DNA of 64,000 nucleotides, from assembly GCA_039922495.1 (NCBI GenBank), contig JBDTEO010000006.1, positions 1-64,000 of the forward strand, read 5' to 3'. Position 1 is the first letter of the stretch; each line of letters begins with the position of its first letter. The stretch is from JALYYC01 sp039922495 (lineage in GTDB: Bacteria > Chloroflexota > Dormibacteria > CF-121). Positions 23,642-31,954 of the stretch are shown here, in pieces. The notes under the pieces were generated by a model. That model was not told where the DNA came from, did no database searches, and saw nothing but the letters and a program-made list of their open reading frames with translations. A program made the position numbers and the translations under genes.

Positions 23642-25255
23642 CTAGTAGTCGGGCATGGACGGCGCGGGAGCCGCCTGCTTCTTCTCCGGAATGTCCGAGA
23701 TCAGCGCCTCGGTGGTCAGCAGCATCGCGGCGATGCTGGCTGCGTTCTGCAGCGCCGAGCGGGTGACCTTGGTCGGGTCGACGATCCCGGCCTTGACCAT
23801 GTCGGTGTACTCGCCCTTCGCGGCGTCGAAGCCCTGGCCCTTCGGCAGGCTCTTGACTTTCTCGACCACGACGGAGCCTTCCCAGCCGGCGTTGTTGACG
23901 ATCTGGCGAAGCGGCTCCTCGAGCGCGCGGCGAACCAGCTGGACGCCGGTTGCCTCGTCGCCGGTGAGATTCCGAAGGCTCTCGAGCGACTTGATGGAGT
24001 GGATCAGCACGGCGCCGCCACCCGGGACGATGCCCTCCTCGACCGCGGCGCGGGTTGCCGAGACGGCGTCCTCCATCCGGTGCTTCTTCTCTTTGAGCTC
24101 GGTTTCGGTCGCGGCGCCGACTTTGATGACGGCCACGCCGCCGGCGAGCTTGGCGAGACGCTCCTGGAGCTTCTCCTTGTCCCAGTCCGAGGTGCTCTTC
24201 TCGATCTCGGCCTTGATCTGGTTGATCCGGCCCTTGATCTCGTCCGGCTTGCCGTGACCCTCGACGATCGTGGTGTCGTCCTTGGTGATGGTGACACGCC
24301 GAGCCTTGCCCAACTGGTTCAGTTGAACCGAGTCGAGCTTGAGGCCGAGGTCGTCCGAGATCACCTGGCCGCCGGTCAGGATCGCGAGGTCCTGCAGCAT
24401 GGCCTTACGACGGTCCCCGAAGCCGGGCGCCTTGACGGCGACGGCGGTGAAGGTTCCGCGCAGCTTGTTCACGATCAGGGTGGCGAGTGCCTCGCCCTCG
24501 ACGTCTTCGGCGATGATCACGAGCGGGCGGCCACTCTGAACCACCTTCTCGAGCACCGGCAGCAGGTCGGCAACGGCCGAGATCTTCTTCTCCGTGATCA
24601 GGATGTAGGGATCCTCGAGGACCGCCTCCATCCGGGTGGCGTCGGTCACCATGTAGGCCGAGATATAGCCCTTGTCGAACTGCATCCCATCGACGAGCTT
24701 GAGCTCGTCCTCGATGCCCTTGGACTCCTCGACCGTGATGACGCCGTCCTTGCCGACCTTCTCCATCGCATTGGCGACCATCTCGCCGATGCGCGTGTCG
24801 CCAGACGAGATGGTGGCAACCTGCGCGATCTTCTCACGCTCGGAGATCTGGATCGACTGCTCCTTGATCGCCTTGACGACCTCGTCGACGGCCTTCTGGA
24901 TGCCGATCTTGAGCAGCATCGGGTTGGCGCCGGCGGTGACGTTGCGCAGGCCATCGCCGATGATCGCCGCGGCCAGCACCACCGAGGTGGTCGTCCCGTC
25001 GCCGGCGATGTCGTTGGTCTTGCTGGCGACTTCCTTGACCAGCTGGGCGCCCATGTTCTCGAACGCGTCCTCGAGCTCGATCTCCTTGGCGATCGTCACC
25101 CCGTCGTTCGTAATCGTCGGGGAGCCGAATTTCTTGTCGAGTACGACGTTGCGGCCCTTAGGGCCGATGGTAATTCGTACCGCGTCTGCGACCTTGTCGA
25201 CGCCACGCTTCAGCGCGGCGCGGGCGTCCGCGTCATAGGCCAGTTGTTTCGCCAT
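23642..25255 (-). CDS. groEL: 60-kDa chaperonin GroEL
   Basis: A 537-residue class I chaperonin. It begins AKQLAYDADARAALKRGVDKVADAV and carries VRITIGPKGRNVVLDKKFG, the ATP motif GDGTTTSVVLA and the GVAVIKVGAATETELKEKK stretch. The C-terminus ends APAPSMPDY, lacking the GGM-repeat tail of E. coli GroEL. The ATG at 25255 has a GGAGGAC site. No groES gene is adjacent; it must be elsewhere. A CIRCE element upstream and a strong terminator downstream make it a single-gene heat-shock unit, probably under HrcA. Confidence 0.97.
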   Translation of the reverse strand: MAKQLAYDADARAALKRGVDKVADAVRITIGPKGRNVVLDKKFGSPTITNDGVTIAKEIELEDAFENMGAQLVKEVASKTNDIAGDGTTTSVVLAAAIIGDGLRNVTAGANPMLLKIGIQKAVDEVVKAIKEQSIQISEREKIAQVATISSGDTRIGEMVANAMEKVGKDGVITVEESKGIEDELKLVDGMQFDKGYISAYMVTDATRMEAVLEDPYILITEKKISAVADLLPVLEKVVQSGRPLVIIAEDVEGEALATLIVNKLRGTFTAVAVKAPGFGDRRKAMLQDLAILTGGQVISDDLGLKLDSVQLNQLGKARRVTITKDDTTIVEGHGKPDEIKGRINQIKAEIEKSTSDWDKEKLQERLAKLAGGVAVIKVGAATETELKEKKHRMEDAVSATRAAVEEGIVPGGGAVLIHSIKSLESLRNLTGDEATGVQLVRRALEEPLRQIVNNAGWEGSVVVEKVKSLPKGQGFDAAKGEYTDMVKAGIVDPTKVTRSALQNAASIAAMLLTTEALISDIPEKKQAAPAPSMPDY

Positions 25256-25326
25256 CGATCGTCCTCCTTCCAGTTCAGGTGAATTTGTGTCGGCCGTCGG
25301 GCCGGATCGCCGTAAGCCTCCGTATT

Positions 25327-25353
25327 TTAGCACTCCGGGCAGGAGAGTGCTAG
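25327..25353. promoter_or_regulatory. CIRCE element (HrcA operator)
   Basis: TTAGCACTC at 25327-25335, a 9-nt spacer, then GAGTGCTAG at 25345-25353 matches the CIRCE consensus with one end base changed. On the minus strand the TAAAAT at its groEL side could serve as the -10 box, so HrcA binding would block the promoter. Confidence 0.93.
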
Positions 25354-25392
25354 CAATCGCCTCCGGCGAGCGCCAATCGCCGGGCCGTCACC

Positions 25393-25398
25393 TAGAAT
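25393..25398 (+). promoter_or_regulatory. Candidate -10 hexamer for metalloprotease gene
   Basis: TAGAAT lies 12 nt before the ATG at 25411, predicting a leader of only about six bases and no room for a ribosome binding site. Confidence 0.4.
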
Positions 25399-25410
25399 GG
25401 ATTTTCGGCC

Positions 25411-26535
25411 ATGCCGTATTCCCAGGGACCCCGTAGACGTGCCGGCCGCGCCATGGCCTGGGGCCTCGCCATTGGCGCCGGCGCCGTGATGCTTCGCGAG
25501 CTGGTCCGGCCCCGCGAGCAGAAGGCGGCGCTGATCGACTGGGCCAAGGTCGAGGAGGTGGCGATGGCCCGCTGCGGCGAACCGCAGGCGGTTCCCATCG
25601 ACCGAGGCGTGGTCGAGGCGTACAACGCCATCGCGGCTGAGCTCGAGCCGACCTTGACCGAGGCGCTCGGCAGCGGTACCGCGGTGGCGGGAAGCCGGCT
25701 CTATCCAGGCTTGACTGCGGTCGGTCGCCGGCAGTGGGTGCGCTTCAACATCCGGATCTTCCGGCAGATGTTCGCGCCGATGGAGCGGCTCCAGCGCCTC
25801 ATCCCCGGCTCGCTGATCGTCAGCCTCGGCTCCCGGAGCATCAGCCGCTACCTCGGCCTGATGCTCGGCCTGCTGGCGCGCCGCGTGCTCGGCCAGTACG
25901 ATCCGGCCCTGCTCGGCCACGGGCCGGTGGAGACCAACTCGCTGATCCTGGTGGAGCCGAACCTCCAGGCCTGGGCGCAAAAGGACAGCCTGCCGGTCGA
26001 TGAGCTGCGTCGCTGGCTGGCGATGCACGAGATGACCCATGCCTGGGAATTTCGCGCCCACCCCTGGCTGCAGGCCTACATGGAGGGCCTGCTCAGTGAG
26101 GTGCTGATCGGCAACCTCGCCGACGGGCACCGGCCGAATGCGCTGGAGCTGATCCGGACGCTGACCGTGGGCGTCGGCCAGCAATGGAAAGCGATCACCA
26201 GGCTGCAGGCGGCGATGAGCCTGCTCGAGGGCTACAGCAACCTGGTGATGAACGACATCGGCCGTCGCCACCTGCCCCACTTCGGCCTGCTTGAAGCCGC
26301 CTACCGGCGGCGCCAGGAGCAACGGACGCCGCTCGAGCGCGCCTTCCTCCGCTTGACCGGGATGGAGATGAAGATGCGCCAGTACGTCCAGGGTGAGCGC
26401 TTCTGTCGCGAGGTCCGGGATGCGGGAGGTCCGGAGCTGCTGAGCCGCGTCTGGGAGGGACCGCCGTGGCTGCCAACCCTGGCCGAAGTTCAGCGCCCGC
26501 CGCTCTGGGTCGAACGCGTCCAGAGCGCCCGGTGA
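25411..26535 (+). CDS. Zinc-dependent metalloprotease-like protein (DUF2342 / F420-associated family)
   Basis: A 374-residue protein of the DUF2342 family, described as zinc-dependent metalloproteases or coenzyme F420 biosynthesis-associated proteins. The HExxH motif is MHEMTHAWEF near residues 206-215, with a distal conserved EGYSNLVMNDIG. An N-terminal hydrophobic stretch (AMAWGLAIGAGAVML) may anchor it. The family occurs mainly in actinobacteria and chloroflexi. Proteolysis has not been shown for most members. The stop codon overlaps the next start as GTGA. Confidence 0.85.
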   Translation: MPYSQGPRRRAGRAMAWGLAIGAGAVMLRELVRPREQKAALIDWAKVEEVAMARCGEPQAVPIDRGVVEAYNAIAAELEPTLTEALGSGTAVAGSRLYPGLTAVGRRQWVRFNIRIFRQMFAPMERLQRLIPGSLIVSLGSRSISRYLGLMLGLLARRVLGQYDPALLGHGPVETNSLILVEPNLQAWAQKDSLPVDELRRWLAMHEMTHAWEFRAHPWLQAYMEGLLSEVLIGNLADGHRPNALELIRTLTVGVGQQWKAITRLQAAMSLLEGYSNLVMNDIGRRHLPHFGLLEAAYRRRQEQRTPLERAFLRLTGMEMKMRQYVQGERFCREVRDAGGPELLSRVWEGPPWLPTLAEVQRPPLWVERVQSAR

Positions 26536-27392
26536 AGCCGCTCGCGCGGGCGGCGCTGGCGCTGACCGCCGTCGGTGCGCTGAGTGGGTGCGGCGCCGGC
26601 TCGAGCGGGGCGCCGCCGGCCAGTAGCCTCGGGGCCCAGGCGGTGGCGACGGAAACCGTCGTTGGCGACCAGCGCGTCCCGATCGGCATCCTGGACCACA
26701 ACACGCCGATCACGGACGCGACCGTACACCTGCGAGCCTTCTACGTTGGATCCGGCAGCGCGGTCTTCAAGGGCGAATCGGCCGCGCCCTTCAAGGGGGA
26801 GGGGCTGCAGGGCGCCGGCATTTACGCCGGACACCTGAATTTCGACCGGCCGGGCAACTGGCGCCTGGACGTCACGGCCTCGCGGCCCAACGGCGACCAC
26901 GCGGTGATGCACGTGCCGGTCATCGTCCTCGCCCACCCGATCGTCCCCGGCGTTGGCCAGCCGGCTCCGAAGAGCAACAACCCGACGGCCAGCTCGGTGT
27001 CGGATGTCAGCTTGATCGATACCGGCCAGCCCCCCGATGACATGCACCAGGTCTCGATCGCCCAGGCGATCGCCGGACACAAGCCGACGCTCGTCGTCTT
27101 CGCCTCGCCCGCCTTCTGCACCAGTCAGCTCTGCGGGCCGGAGGTCAAGGTGATCCAGGGTCTCGAACCCGCCTATAAGGACAAGCTGACCTTCATCCAC
27201 GTCGAGATCTACGAGAACTACAAGCCGGACCCGTCCAAGCGGCAGGTCGCGCCGACCGTCACCGAGTGGCGGCTGCAAAGCGAGCCCTGGATCTTTCTGA
27301 TCGACTCGACCGGAACGATCCGCGAGCGCTTCGAGGGGGCCGCGGGGACCGACGAAGTCAAGGCCGCCATCGACCGGCTCCTCGCCGGCTAG
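26532..27392 (+). CDS. Lipoprotein with thioredoxin-like domain
   Basis: A 286-residue exported lipoprotein. GTG at 26532 gives a signal ending ALSGCG with the lipidated Cys near residue 20. Residues about 45-150 look like a beta-sandwich (VTASRPNGDHAVMHVPVIV), and residues about 180-286 are thioredoxin-like: PTLVVFASPAFCTSQLCGPEV carries a C-x4-C in the redox position instead of CxxC, and EPWIFLIDSTGTIRERFEG holds the cis-Pro region. It may act in extracytoplasmic thiol chemistry or copper handling. It is coupled to the metalloprotease gene by a 4-nt overlap. Confidence 0.75.
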   Translation: MKPLARAALALTAVGALSGCGAGSSGAPPASSLGAQAVATETVVGDQRVPIGILDHNTPITDATVHLRAFYVGSGSAVFKGESAAPFKGEGLQGAGIYAGHLNFDRPGNWRLDVTASRPNGDHAVMHVPVIVLAHPIVPGVGQPAPKSNNPTASSVSDVSLIDTGQPPDDMHQVSIAQAIAGHKPTLVVFASPAFCTSQLCGPEVKVIQGLEPAYKDKLTFIHVEIYENYKPDPSKRQVAPTVTEWRLQSEPWIFLIDSTGTIRERFEGAAGTDEVKAAIDRLLAG

Positions 27393-27467
27393 CCTTTACA
27401 TCTTCTTACAGGGCCGCGGCGCGCCCGTTTCCAGCAATCCGGGTCACGGATGGTACGGTCGGTTCGG

Positions 27468-27644
27468 ATGGCTGACATGATGTTCGATCTGGTCTGCCGC
27501 CACTGCGGCCGGCGGGAAACCAGGCGCTGGGAGAGCCGCGAGAGCGTGGCGGTCACGGTCTGTCGGATGTGCAAGCTGGGCATGTCGGTGGTTGGCATCG
27601 CCTTCTTTGCGCCGGCCCAGGCGCCTCTCCAGCAGGCCGCTTAG
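27468..27644 (+). CDS. Small zinc-ribbon-like protein
   Basis: A 58-residue protein with two CxxC knuckles, CRHCGR and CRMCK, spaced 20 residues apart, typical of a rubredoxin-like zinc ribbon. The remainder is an Ala/Pro-rich tail. The ATG at 27468 is used; an earlier in-frame ATG at 27450 would add MVRSVR. It overlaps the convergent biotin-carrier gene by 4 nt. Function is unknown. Confidence 0.55.
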   Translation: MADMMFDLVCRHCGRRETRRWESRESVAVTVCRMCKLGMSVVGIAFFAPAQAPLQQAA

Positions 27645-27865
27645 CTCGATTCCAGTTCGACCAGGAGTTGATCCTCCTGGACCGGATCCCCTTCCTTGAC
27701 GTGGAGGCGCGCCACCCGTCCCGCGCTCGGCGCATTGACCGGGATCTCCATCTTCATCGATTCCAGGATCAGCAGGGTCTCGTCGGCCGCCACGGTCTGG
27801 CCGGCCTTCACCAGGATCTTCCAGACGTTGCCGGCCAGTTCAGCCTTGATCTGCACCCCGGCCAT
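27641..27865 (-). CDS. Stand-alone biotin/lipoyl attachment protein
   Basis: A 74-residue single biotinyl domain. The biotinylation motif is ILESMKMEIPV with Lys near residue 38; the fold signatures AGNVWKILVKAGQTV and GRVARLHVKEGDPV are intact. Free carrier domains of this size serve as BCCP for acyl-CoA or other carboxylases whose other subunits are encoded elsewhere. The biotin carboxylase at 46208-47662 could be a partner, though that pair already has its own carrier domain. Confidence 0.85.
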   Translation of the reverse strand: MAGVQIKAELAGNVWKILVKAGQTVAADETLLILESMKMEIPVNAPSAGRVARLHVKEGDPVQEDQLLVELESS

Positions 27866-27957
27866 TGTCTCATTGGCGCTTGACGCCTCTGGCCGACCCC
27901 TCGATACTGCACGGTAAGTCCGCCGGATTTACCGAACGCTCATTTCAAGGAGAGGGA

Positions 27958-29124
27958 ATGAACATTCGCCGACTTCTCTTGCTGCCTGTTGTCGCCGTCG
28001 TCCCTGCCCTGTGTGCTGTCCAGCCCGCGACCACGCTGGCTGCCTCCACCCAGGGATCCGGGTGCATCGCGCACCACCCCAACTACATCGAGAACGACCT
28101 CGAGGTCGATTACACCCCCGGGTGCTCGGGACACGACGAACCCGAACTCGATCCGGTTTCCTCAGCGCCGGGATCCGCCCGGGATCTGACCTGGACCGCG
28201 GTCCTGCCCCGGAATGGGGCTTTCGGCGCCGATGCCACCGGGCCAACCTTCTGGTTTGGGGGCACCGTCACCGATCCGAAGAGTTTGTTCGGCCAGGCCT
28301 TCTATGAACTGCAGTTCTACCCGAACGCGGTGACCACGAATTGCACGCCCGGCGGCGGCTTCGTCGTCAAGAACGTCCCCGATGCCTACACGGTCTGTTC
28401 GCCGGTCTGGAGCGTGGTGACCAGCGGGAAGCCGGGCATCTTCCACGAGCCCGCCGCGTTCAACGCCATGCTCACCGACGGGTCGGGACCGAACAATCCG
28501 TTGATCATGCACTCGGGAGACACCATCACCGTGCATTGCTACATCACGCCCGCCGCGGATGGATTCCACATCACGGTGACCGATCTGAACACCCACGGGA
28601 CGGGCACGATCGTCCTCAACTCCAAGAGCGACGGGCCCCTGATGCCGGCCTTTGACCGGCAGACGATCGGGAACGCGCTGGGATGGGGCCTGGTCTACGA
28701 CACGCCGAATTCCTTCGTCTGGGAAATCGGTCACACGTCGCCCTTCACGAGCCCCGCGTCGGCCTACTGCGTTCCGGGCGCGACCAACTGCTACTCCTAC
28801 GACCACGATGCCTGGGCCGGCACCTCGCCGGTGCAGATCAAGTCGGTCACCTTTGCCAACGGGACAGCAGCCAAACAGTGGGCGGCCGTCAGCGACTTCG
28901 GTGGCAAGGCGGAGGTGGACCAGTATTGCGGGGCCGCCAACTACGGCAAGCCCTTGTGCATCTACCCCTGGTACACGCTCGCCGCCAACGGCGCCTACAG
29001 CTATGGAGTCGACTACCCGGACACCATCAAGGACTTCGGCCAGGCCGACCAGTTCGCCCAGACGACCCAGTGCGGCGGACCCTTTGGCCCCAACTCCACC
29101 TACTGCGACACGATCCTCCGCTAG
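27958..29124 (+). CDS. Secreted Cys-rich protein, unrecognised
   Basis: A 388-residue exported protein. A Sec signal peptide occupies about residues 1-30 (RRLLLLPVVAVVPALCA then TTLAAS). The mature part is rich in Gly, Thr, Tyr, Trp and at least eleven Cys, consistent with a disulfide-bonded beta-rich extracellular domain. It has repeated aromatic segments such as GPTFWFGGTV and AFYELQFYPNAV. I recognise no catalytic motif. The ATG at 27958 has AAGGAGAGG upstream. A strong terminator follows, so it is a single-gene unit. Confidence 0.7.
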   Translation: MNIRRLLLLPVVAVVPALCAVQPATTLAASTQGSGCIAHHPNYIENDLEVDYTPGCSGHDEPELDPVSSAPGSARDLTWTAVLPRNGAFGADATGPTFWFGGTVTDPKSLFGQAFYELQFYPNAVTTNCTPGGGFVVKNVPDAYTVCSPVWSVVTSGKPGIFHEPAAFNAMLTDGSGPNNPLIMHSGDTITVHCYITPAADGFHITVTDLNTHGTGTIVLNSKSDGPLMPAFDRQTIGNALGWGLVYDTPNSFVWEIGHTSPFTSPASAYCVPGATNCYSYDHDAWAGTSPVQIKSVTFANGTAAKQWAAVSDFGGKAEVDQYCGAANYGKPLCIYPWYTLAANGAYSYGVDYPDTIKDFGQADQFAQTTQCGGPFGPNSTYCDTILR

Positions 29125-29142
29125 CTGTCCGCGAAATCGCGT

Positions 29143-29180
29143 GAGCCGGTTCGTCGCCGAGACGAGCCGGCTCTTGCTTT
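29143..29180 (+). terminator. Rho-independent terminator after secreted protein gene
   Basis: A 13-bp stem (29143-29155 with 29161-29173, one G-U pair) closes a 5-nt loop and is followed by TTGCTTT. It lies 18 nt past the stop codon. Confidence 0.88.
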
Positions 29181-29199
29181 GCTGGTGAGAGCGGGCTGC

Positions 29200-29205
29200 T
29201 AAGAT
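29200..29205 (+). promoter_or_regulatory. Candidate -10 hexamer for infA-like gene
   Basis: TAAGAT ends nine bases before the TTG start at 29215. The resulting leader would be only a few bases long. Confidence 0.4.
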
Positions 29206-29214
29206 GGCGACGAT

Positions 29215-29523
29215 TTGCGCAAAAAACGCAGCTACCCAAAGAAACGCGGCGGACCAACCACGCCGCGCCCAGGCATCGACACGCTCGAGCAGAAGGAGAC
29301 CCCTGAAGGCAAAGAGGAAACCATCGAGATGGATGCCGAAGTGGTCGAGCCTCTGCCGAACGCCATGTTCAAGGTCAAGCTGCAGACCGGCCAGACGATC
29401 CTCGCCTACACCTCCGGAAAGATGCGCAAGTTCTACATCCGGATCCTGATCGGTGACCGAGTCCGGGTGGACCTGTCCCCCTATGACCTGACGCGCGGCC
29501 GGATCATCTTCCGGTACAAGTAA
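29215..29523 (+). CDS. infA: Translation initiation factor IF-1 with N-terminal extension
   Basis: A 102-residue protein. The last 70 residues are a canonical IF-1 OB fold: ETIEMDAEVVEPLPNAMFKVKL, SGKMRKFYIRILIGDRVRVDLSPYDLTRGRI. About 32 extra residues precede it, starting RKKRSYPKKRGG and then Pro/Glu-rich. The only start before the OB fold is TTG at 29215; starting at ATG 29329 would remove the usual first strand residues (KEETIE). IF-1 binds the 30S A site during initiation. The gene is alone, not in a ribosomal protein cluster, so a second copy could exist. Confidence 0.85.
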   Translation: MRKKRSYPKKRGGPTTPRPGIDTLEQKETPEGKEETIEMDAEVVEPLPNAMFKVKLQTGQTILAYTSGKMRKFYIRILIGDRVRVDLSPYDLTRGRIIFRYK

Positions 29524-29536
29524 GCCAGGCGCGACG

Positions 29537-30025
29537 ATGTCGCTCGTCCTCATCCTCTATGCCGTCATCCTGGTGGTGGCCGCCGCGGCCCTCTGGGGGG
29601 CCTATCGGGTTTTGGGCACCCCATCCCGGCTTGCCCCCGCGGACTACACCGTCGTTCTCCAGGATGTCGTCGCCAGCGTCAGCCGCTCCGCCGGCCGGCT
29701 GCGCGACGCGCTCGATGCCGGCCCCGACGCAACGCACCTCGAGCAGGTGGCCGCCGCCGGCCGAAAGATCTTCCAGACCGGCTACTACCAGACCCTCCGG
29801 CTCCGCCCCGCCAGCGGGAATGACACGGCGGTGGCGATTCGCGAGGCCCTTGGGCGAGCCTGCGAGGCCTACGACTGGGCCAGCCGGATGATCGGGAGTT
29901 CGAGCTCCCGCAACCCGATGATCCTGATCGCGGCTCGCGAGCTGCTCGATGCGGCCGACGCGCAGCTCAGCCGGGCGGCGCGGGAACTGGCGGCCGTGGC
30001 GCCGGCTGTGCCCAAAAAGAGCTAA
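29537..30025 (+). CDS. Hypothetical membrane-anchored helical protein
   Basis: A 162-residue protein with one N-terminal transmembrane helix (LILYAVILVVAAAALWGAYRVL) and a mostly helical cytoplasmic or external part with several Ala-rich amphipathic stretches. No family recognised. It starts 13 nt after infA. Its last 59 nt overlap the convergent epimerase gene. Confidence 0.6.
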   Translation: MSLVLILYAVILVVAAAALWGAYRVLGTPSRLAPADYTVVLQDVVASVSRSAGRLRDALDAGPDATHLEQVAAAGRKIFQTGYYQTLRLRPASGNDTAVAIREALGRACEAYDWASRMIGSSSSRNPMILIAARELLDAADAQLSRAARELAAVAPAVPKKS

Positions 30026-30920
30026 CCGTCGCCTCGAGCCCGGTTTCGAGATCGGTCGTCGGTTTCCAGCCCATGGTGGCCGCGATCGCGCGAGGGTCGA
30101 CGACGGAGCGCTGTTGCTCGCCGGCCAGACCAGGACCGTGCTGCGCCGGCACGTCGCTGCCGGTCAGCCGCTTGAGGATGGAGAAGATGGTGTTGATGTC
30201 AGTCTCGGTGCCGGTCCCCACGTTGAACGACCCGATCGCTGGTGAGACCAGCGCCCGGGCGTTGGCCTCCGACACGTCCCGGACGTAGACGAAGTCGCGC
30301 GTCTGGCGGCCGTCGCCGTTGATCCGCACCGGCTCCCCGTTGAGCAGGCGCCGCGTGAAGATCGCGACCACCCCGGCCTCGCCGTGGGGGTCCTGGCGTG
30401 GCCCATAGACGTTGGCGTAGCGTAGCGCCGCGTAGGAGAGCCCGTGCAGCGCATGAAAGGTGCGTAGGTAGCCCTCGCTGGCCAGCTTCGACGCGCCGTA
30501 CGGGGAGACCGGCCGCGTGGGGTAGTCCTCAGGCGTCGGCGTCACCGTCGCGTCGCCATAGAGGGCTCCGCCGGTCGAGGCGAAGAGCACGCGCTGGACC
30601 TTGTGCTTGACGCTGGCCTGGAGCAGCGCGATGATCCCGAGGACGTTGACTCGGGCGTCGAAGACCGGATCGTCGACCGATCGCCGGACGCTCGCCTGGG
30701 CCGCCTGGTGGATGACGGCCTGCGGCTGTTCGATCCGGAACAGCTCGTCGAGCCAGGGCGATCCAAGGTCCATCTGGTAGAAGCGGGCCCGCGGCTGGAC
30801 TTGCTCGACGTGGCCCGTCGAGAGGTCGTCGAGCACGACGAGGTCGTGACCATCCTCCGCGAGCCGATCGCAGATGTGCGAGCCGATAAAGCCCGCCCCA
30901 CCGGTCACCAGGACTTTCAT
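29967..30920 (-). CDS. NAD-dependent sugar epimerase/dehydratase (GalE-like)
   Basis: A 317-residue extended short-chain dehydrogenase acting on a nucleotide sugar. The NAD motif is VTGGAGFIGSHICDRL, the catalytic YxxxK is YGASK, and the preceding Ser/Thr lies in FASTGGALYGD. RYANVYGPRQDPHGEAGVVAIF and the arginine of GDGRQTRDFVYVRDV are typical of UDP-glucose 4-epimerases. The last 20 residues are Pro/Ala-rich and overlap the convergent gene. It shares a 4-nt overlap with the flippase-like gene upstream, suggesting glycan assembly at the membrane. Confidence 0.88.
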   Translation of the reverse strand: MKVLVTGGAGFIGSHICDRLAEDGHDLVVLDDLSTGHVEQVQPRARFYQMDLGSPWLDELFRIEQPQAVIHQAAQASVRRSVDDPVFDARVNVLGIIALLQASVKHKVQRVLFASTGGALYGDATVTPTPEDYPTRPVSPYGASKLASEGYLRTFHALHGLSYAALRYANVYGPRQDPHGEAGVVAIFTRRLLNGEPVRINGDGRQTRDFVYVRDVSEANARALVSPAIGSFNVGTGTETDINTIFSILKRLTGSDVPAQHGPGLAGEQQRSVVDPRAIAATMGWKPTTDLETGLEATVSSFWAQPAPRPPVPAPPG

Positions 30921-31927
30921 CGCCGGTGGCTCAGCAGGAACACCACGAAGCCGACGACGATCAGGCTCCAGTAGCTGATGATCCGATCCAGGATCGCGAC
31001 CGACAGGGCCTGCGACGGGGTGAGGTGGAAAAAGACCAGCACGGTGATGATGCCCCCTTCGACCAGGACCAGCCCGCCGGGTAACGCAGGGATGGTGGTC
31101 AGCAGCGAGGCGACCAGCGCGATGAACATGATCTGGGCGAGGTTGAGGTCGACGTGGAGGGGAAGCGCCTGGACGACGAGGTAAAGCCGGGCTGACTCCG
31201 CCATCCAGACGAGGACCGTCAGCCCGAGCAGCAGCGGCACCCGGCCGTGAAAGGCGCTCAGCAAGCCATGGCGAAAGCGGGACGCGCGCTCACGGAACCG
31301 CTCCGGCAGCAAGCTCCCCAGCCGCCGGTGGCTGAAGCGCAGCAGGAGCAGCCCCACCACGACGGCGAGCGCGATGATCAGGCCGACGACCAGGGCGGGG
31401 ACGAACTTGGCCGGGACACTCGAGCGGAAGCTGATCAGACCGGTGACGACCAGCAGGCTCATCAACACGAGAAAGTCGAGGGCACGCTCGCTGAAGATCG
31501 TCCCCAGTCCTTTCGAGCCGGACACCTCCGTCTGCTGGCGCAGAAGGTAAGCGCGATAGAAGTCGCCCATCTTCGCCGGTAGGACGCAGTTCGCGAACCA
31601 GGCCAGGATGATGATGTGGAAGAGCTCCCCGAAGCGGTTCGACTCGCCGGTATTCCGAAGCAGGATTTCCCAGCGGACGGTGCGCACGACGAAGGACAGG
31701 TAGAAGGCGACGAAGGCCGCGGCGTAGATCAGCAGGTTCGTCTGGGAAATGGCGCGAAGGCTTGCGCCGTAGTCCAGCTGGACATGGGTGAGGACGACGA
31801 CGAGTACGACCGCCAAAATCAGGAACGAGATCAGCGTCCTTGGGTCCATGAAGCGGTCGCGCAGGGCGGACCGCTGAGCGCCTGCCGATGGCGGCATGGC
31901 GGCGGGCTGCATATCGGGCTTCACCAT
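30917..31927 (-). CDS. Lysylphosphatidylglycerol synthase TM-region (UPF0104) protein
   Basis: A 336-residue integral membrane protein with about eight helices, of the LPG_synthase_TM/AglD-like family often linked with glycan or lipid transport. Family traits are FVVRTVRWEILLRNTG, IILAWFANCVLPAKMGDFYRAYLLRQ and the GLVLVEGGIITVLVFFHL segment near the end. A Pro/Ala N-terminal tail of about 30 residues precedes the first helix. Overlap with the epimerase gene suggests joint expression. Confidence 0.85.
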   Translation of the reverse strand: MVKPDMQPAAMPPSAGAQRSALRDRFMDPRTLISFLILAVVLVVVLTHVQLDYGASLRAISQTNLLIYAAAFVAFYLSFVVRTVRWEILLRNTGESNRFGELFHIIILAWFANCVLPAKMGDFYRAYLLRQQTEVSGSKGLGTIFSERALDFLVLMSLLVVTGLISFRSSVPAKFVPALVVGLIIALAVVVGLLLLRFSHRRLGSLLPERFRERASRFRHGLLSAFHGRVPLLLGLTVLVWMAESARLYLVVQALPLHVDLNLAQIMFIALVASLLTTIPALPGGLVLVEGGIITVLVFFHLTPSQALSVAILDRIISYWSLIVVGFVVFLLSHRR

Positions 31928-31954
31928 ATCAAGCGGGGGTGATCGCGGCCGGGG

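Noticed and set aside
22853..25282. 809-codon plus-strand frame opposite groEL and the SAM hydrolase
   Set aside because: Mirror of two well-supported genes; long antisense frames are expected at this GC content.
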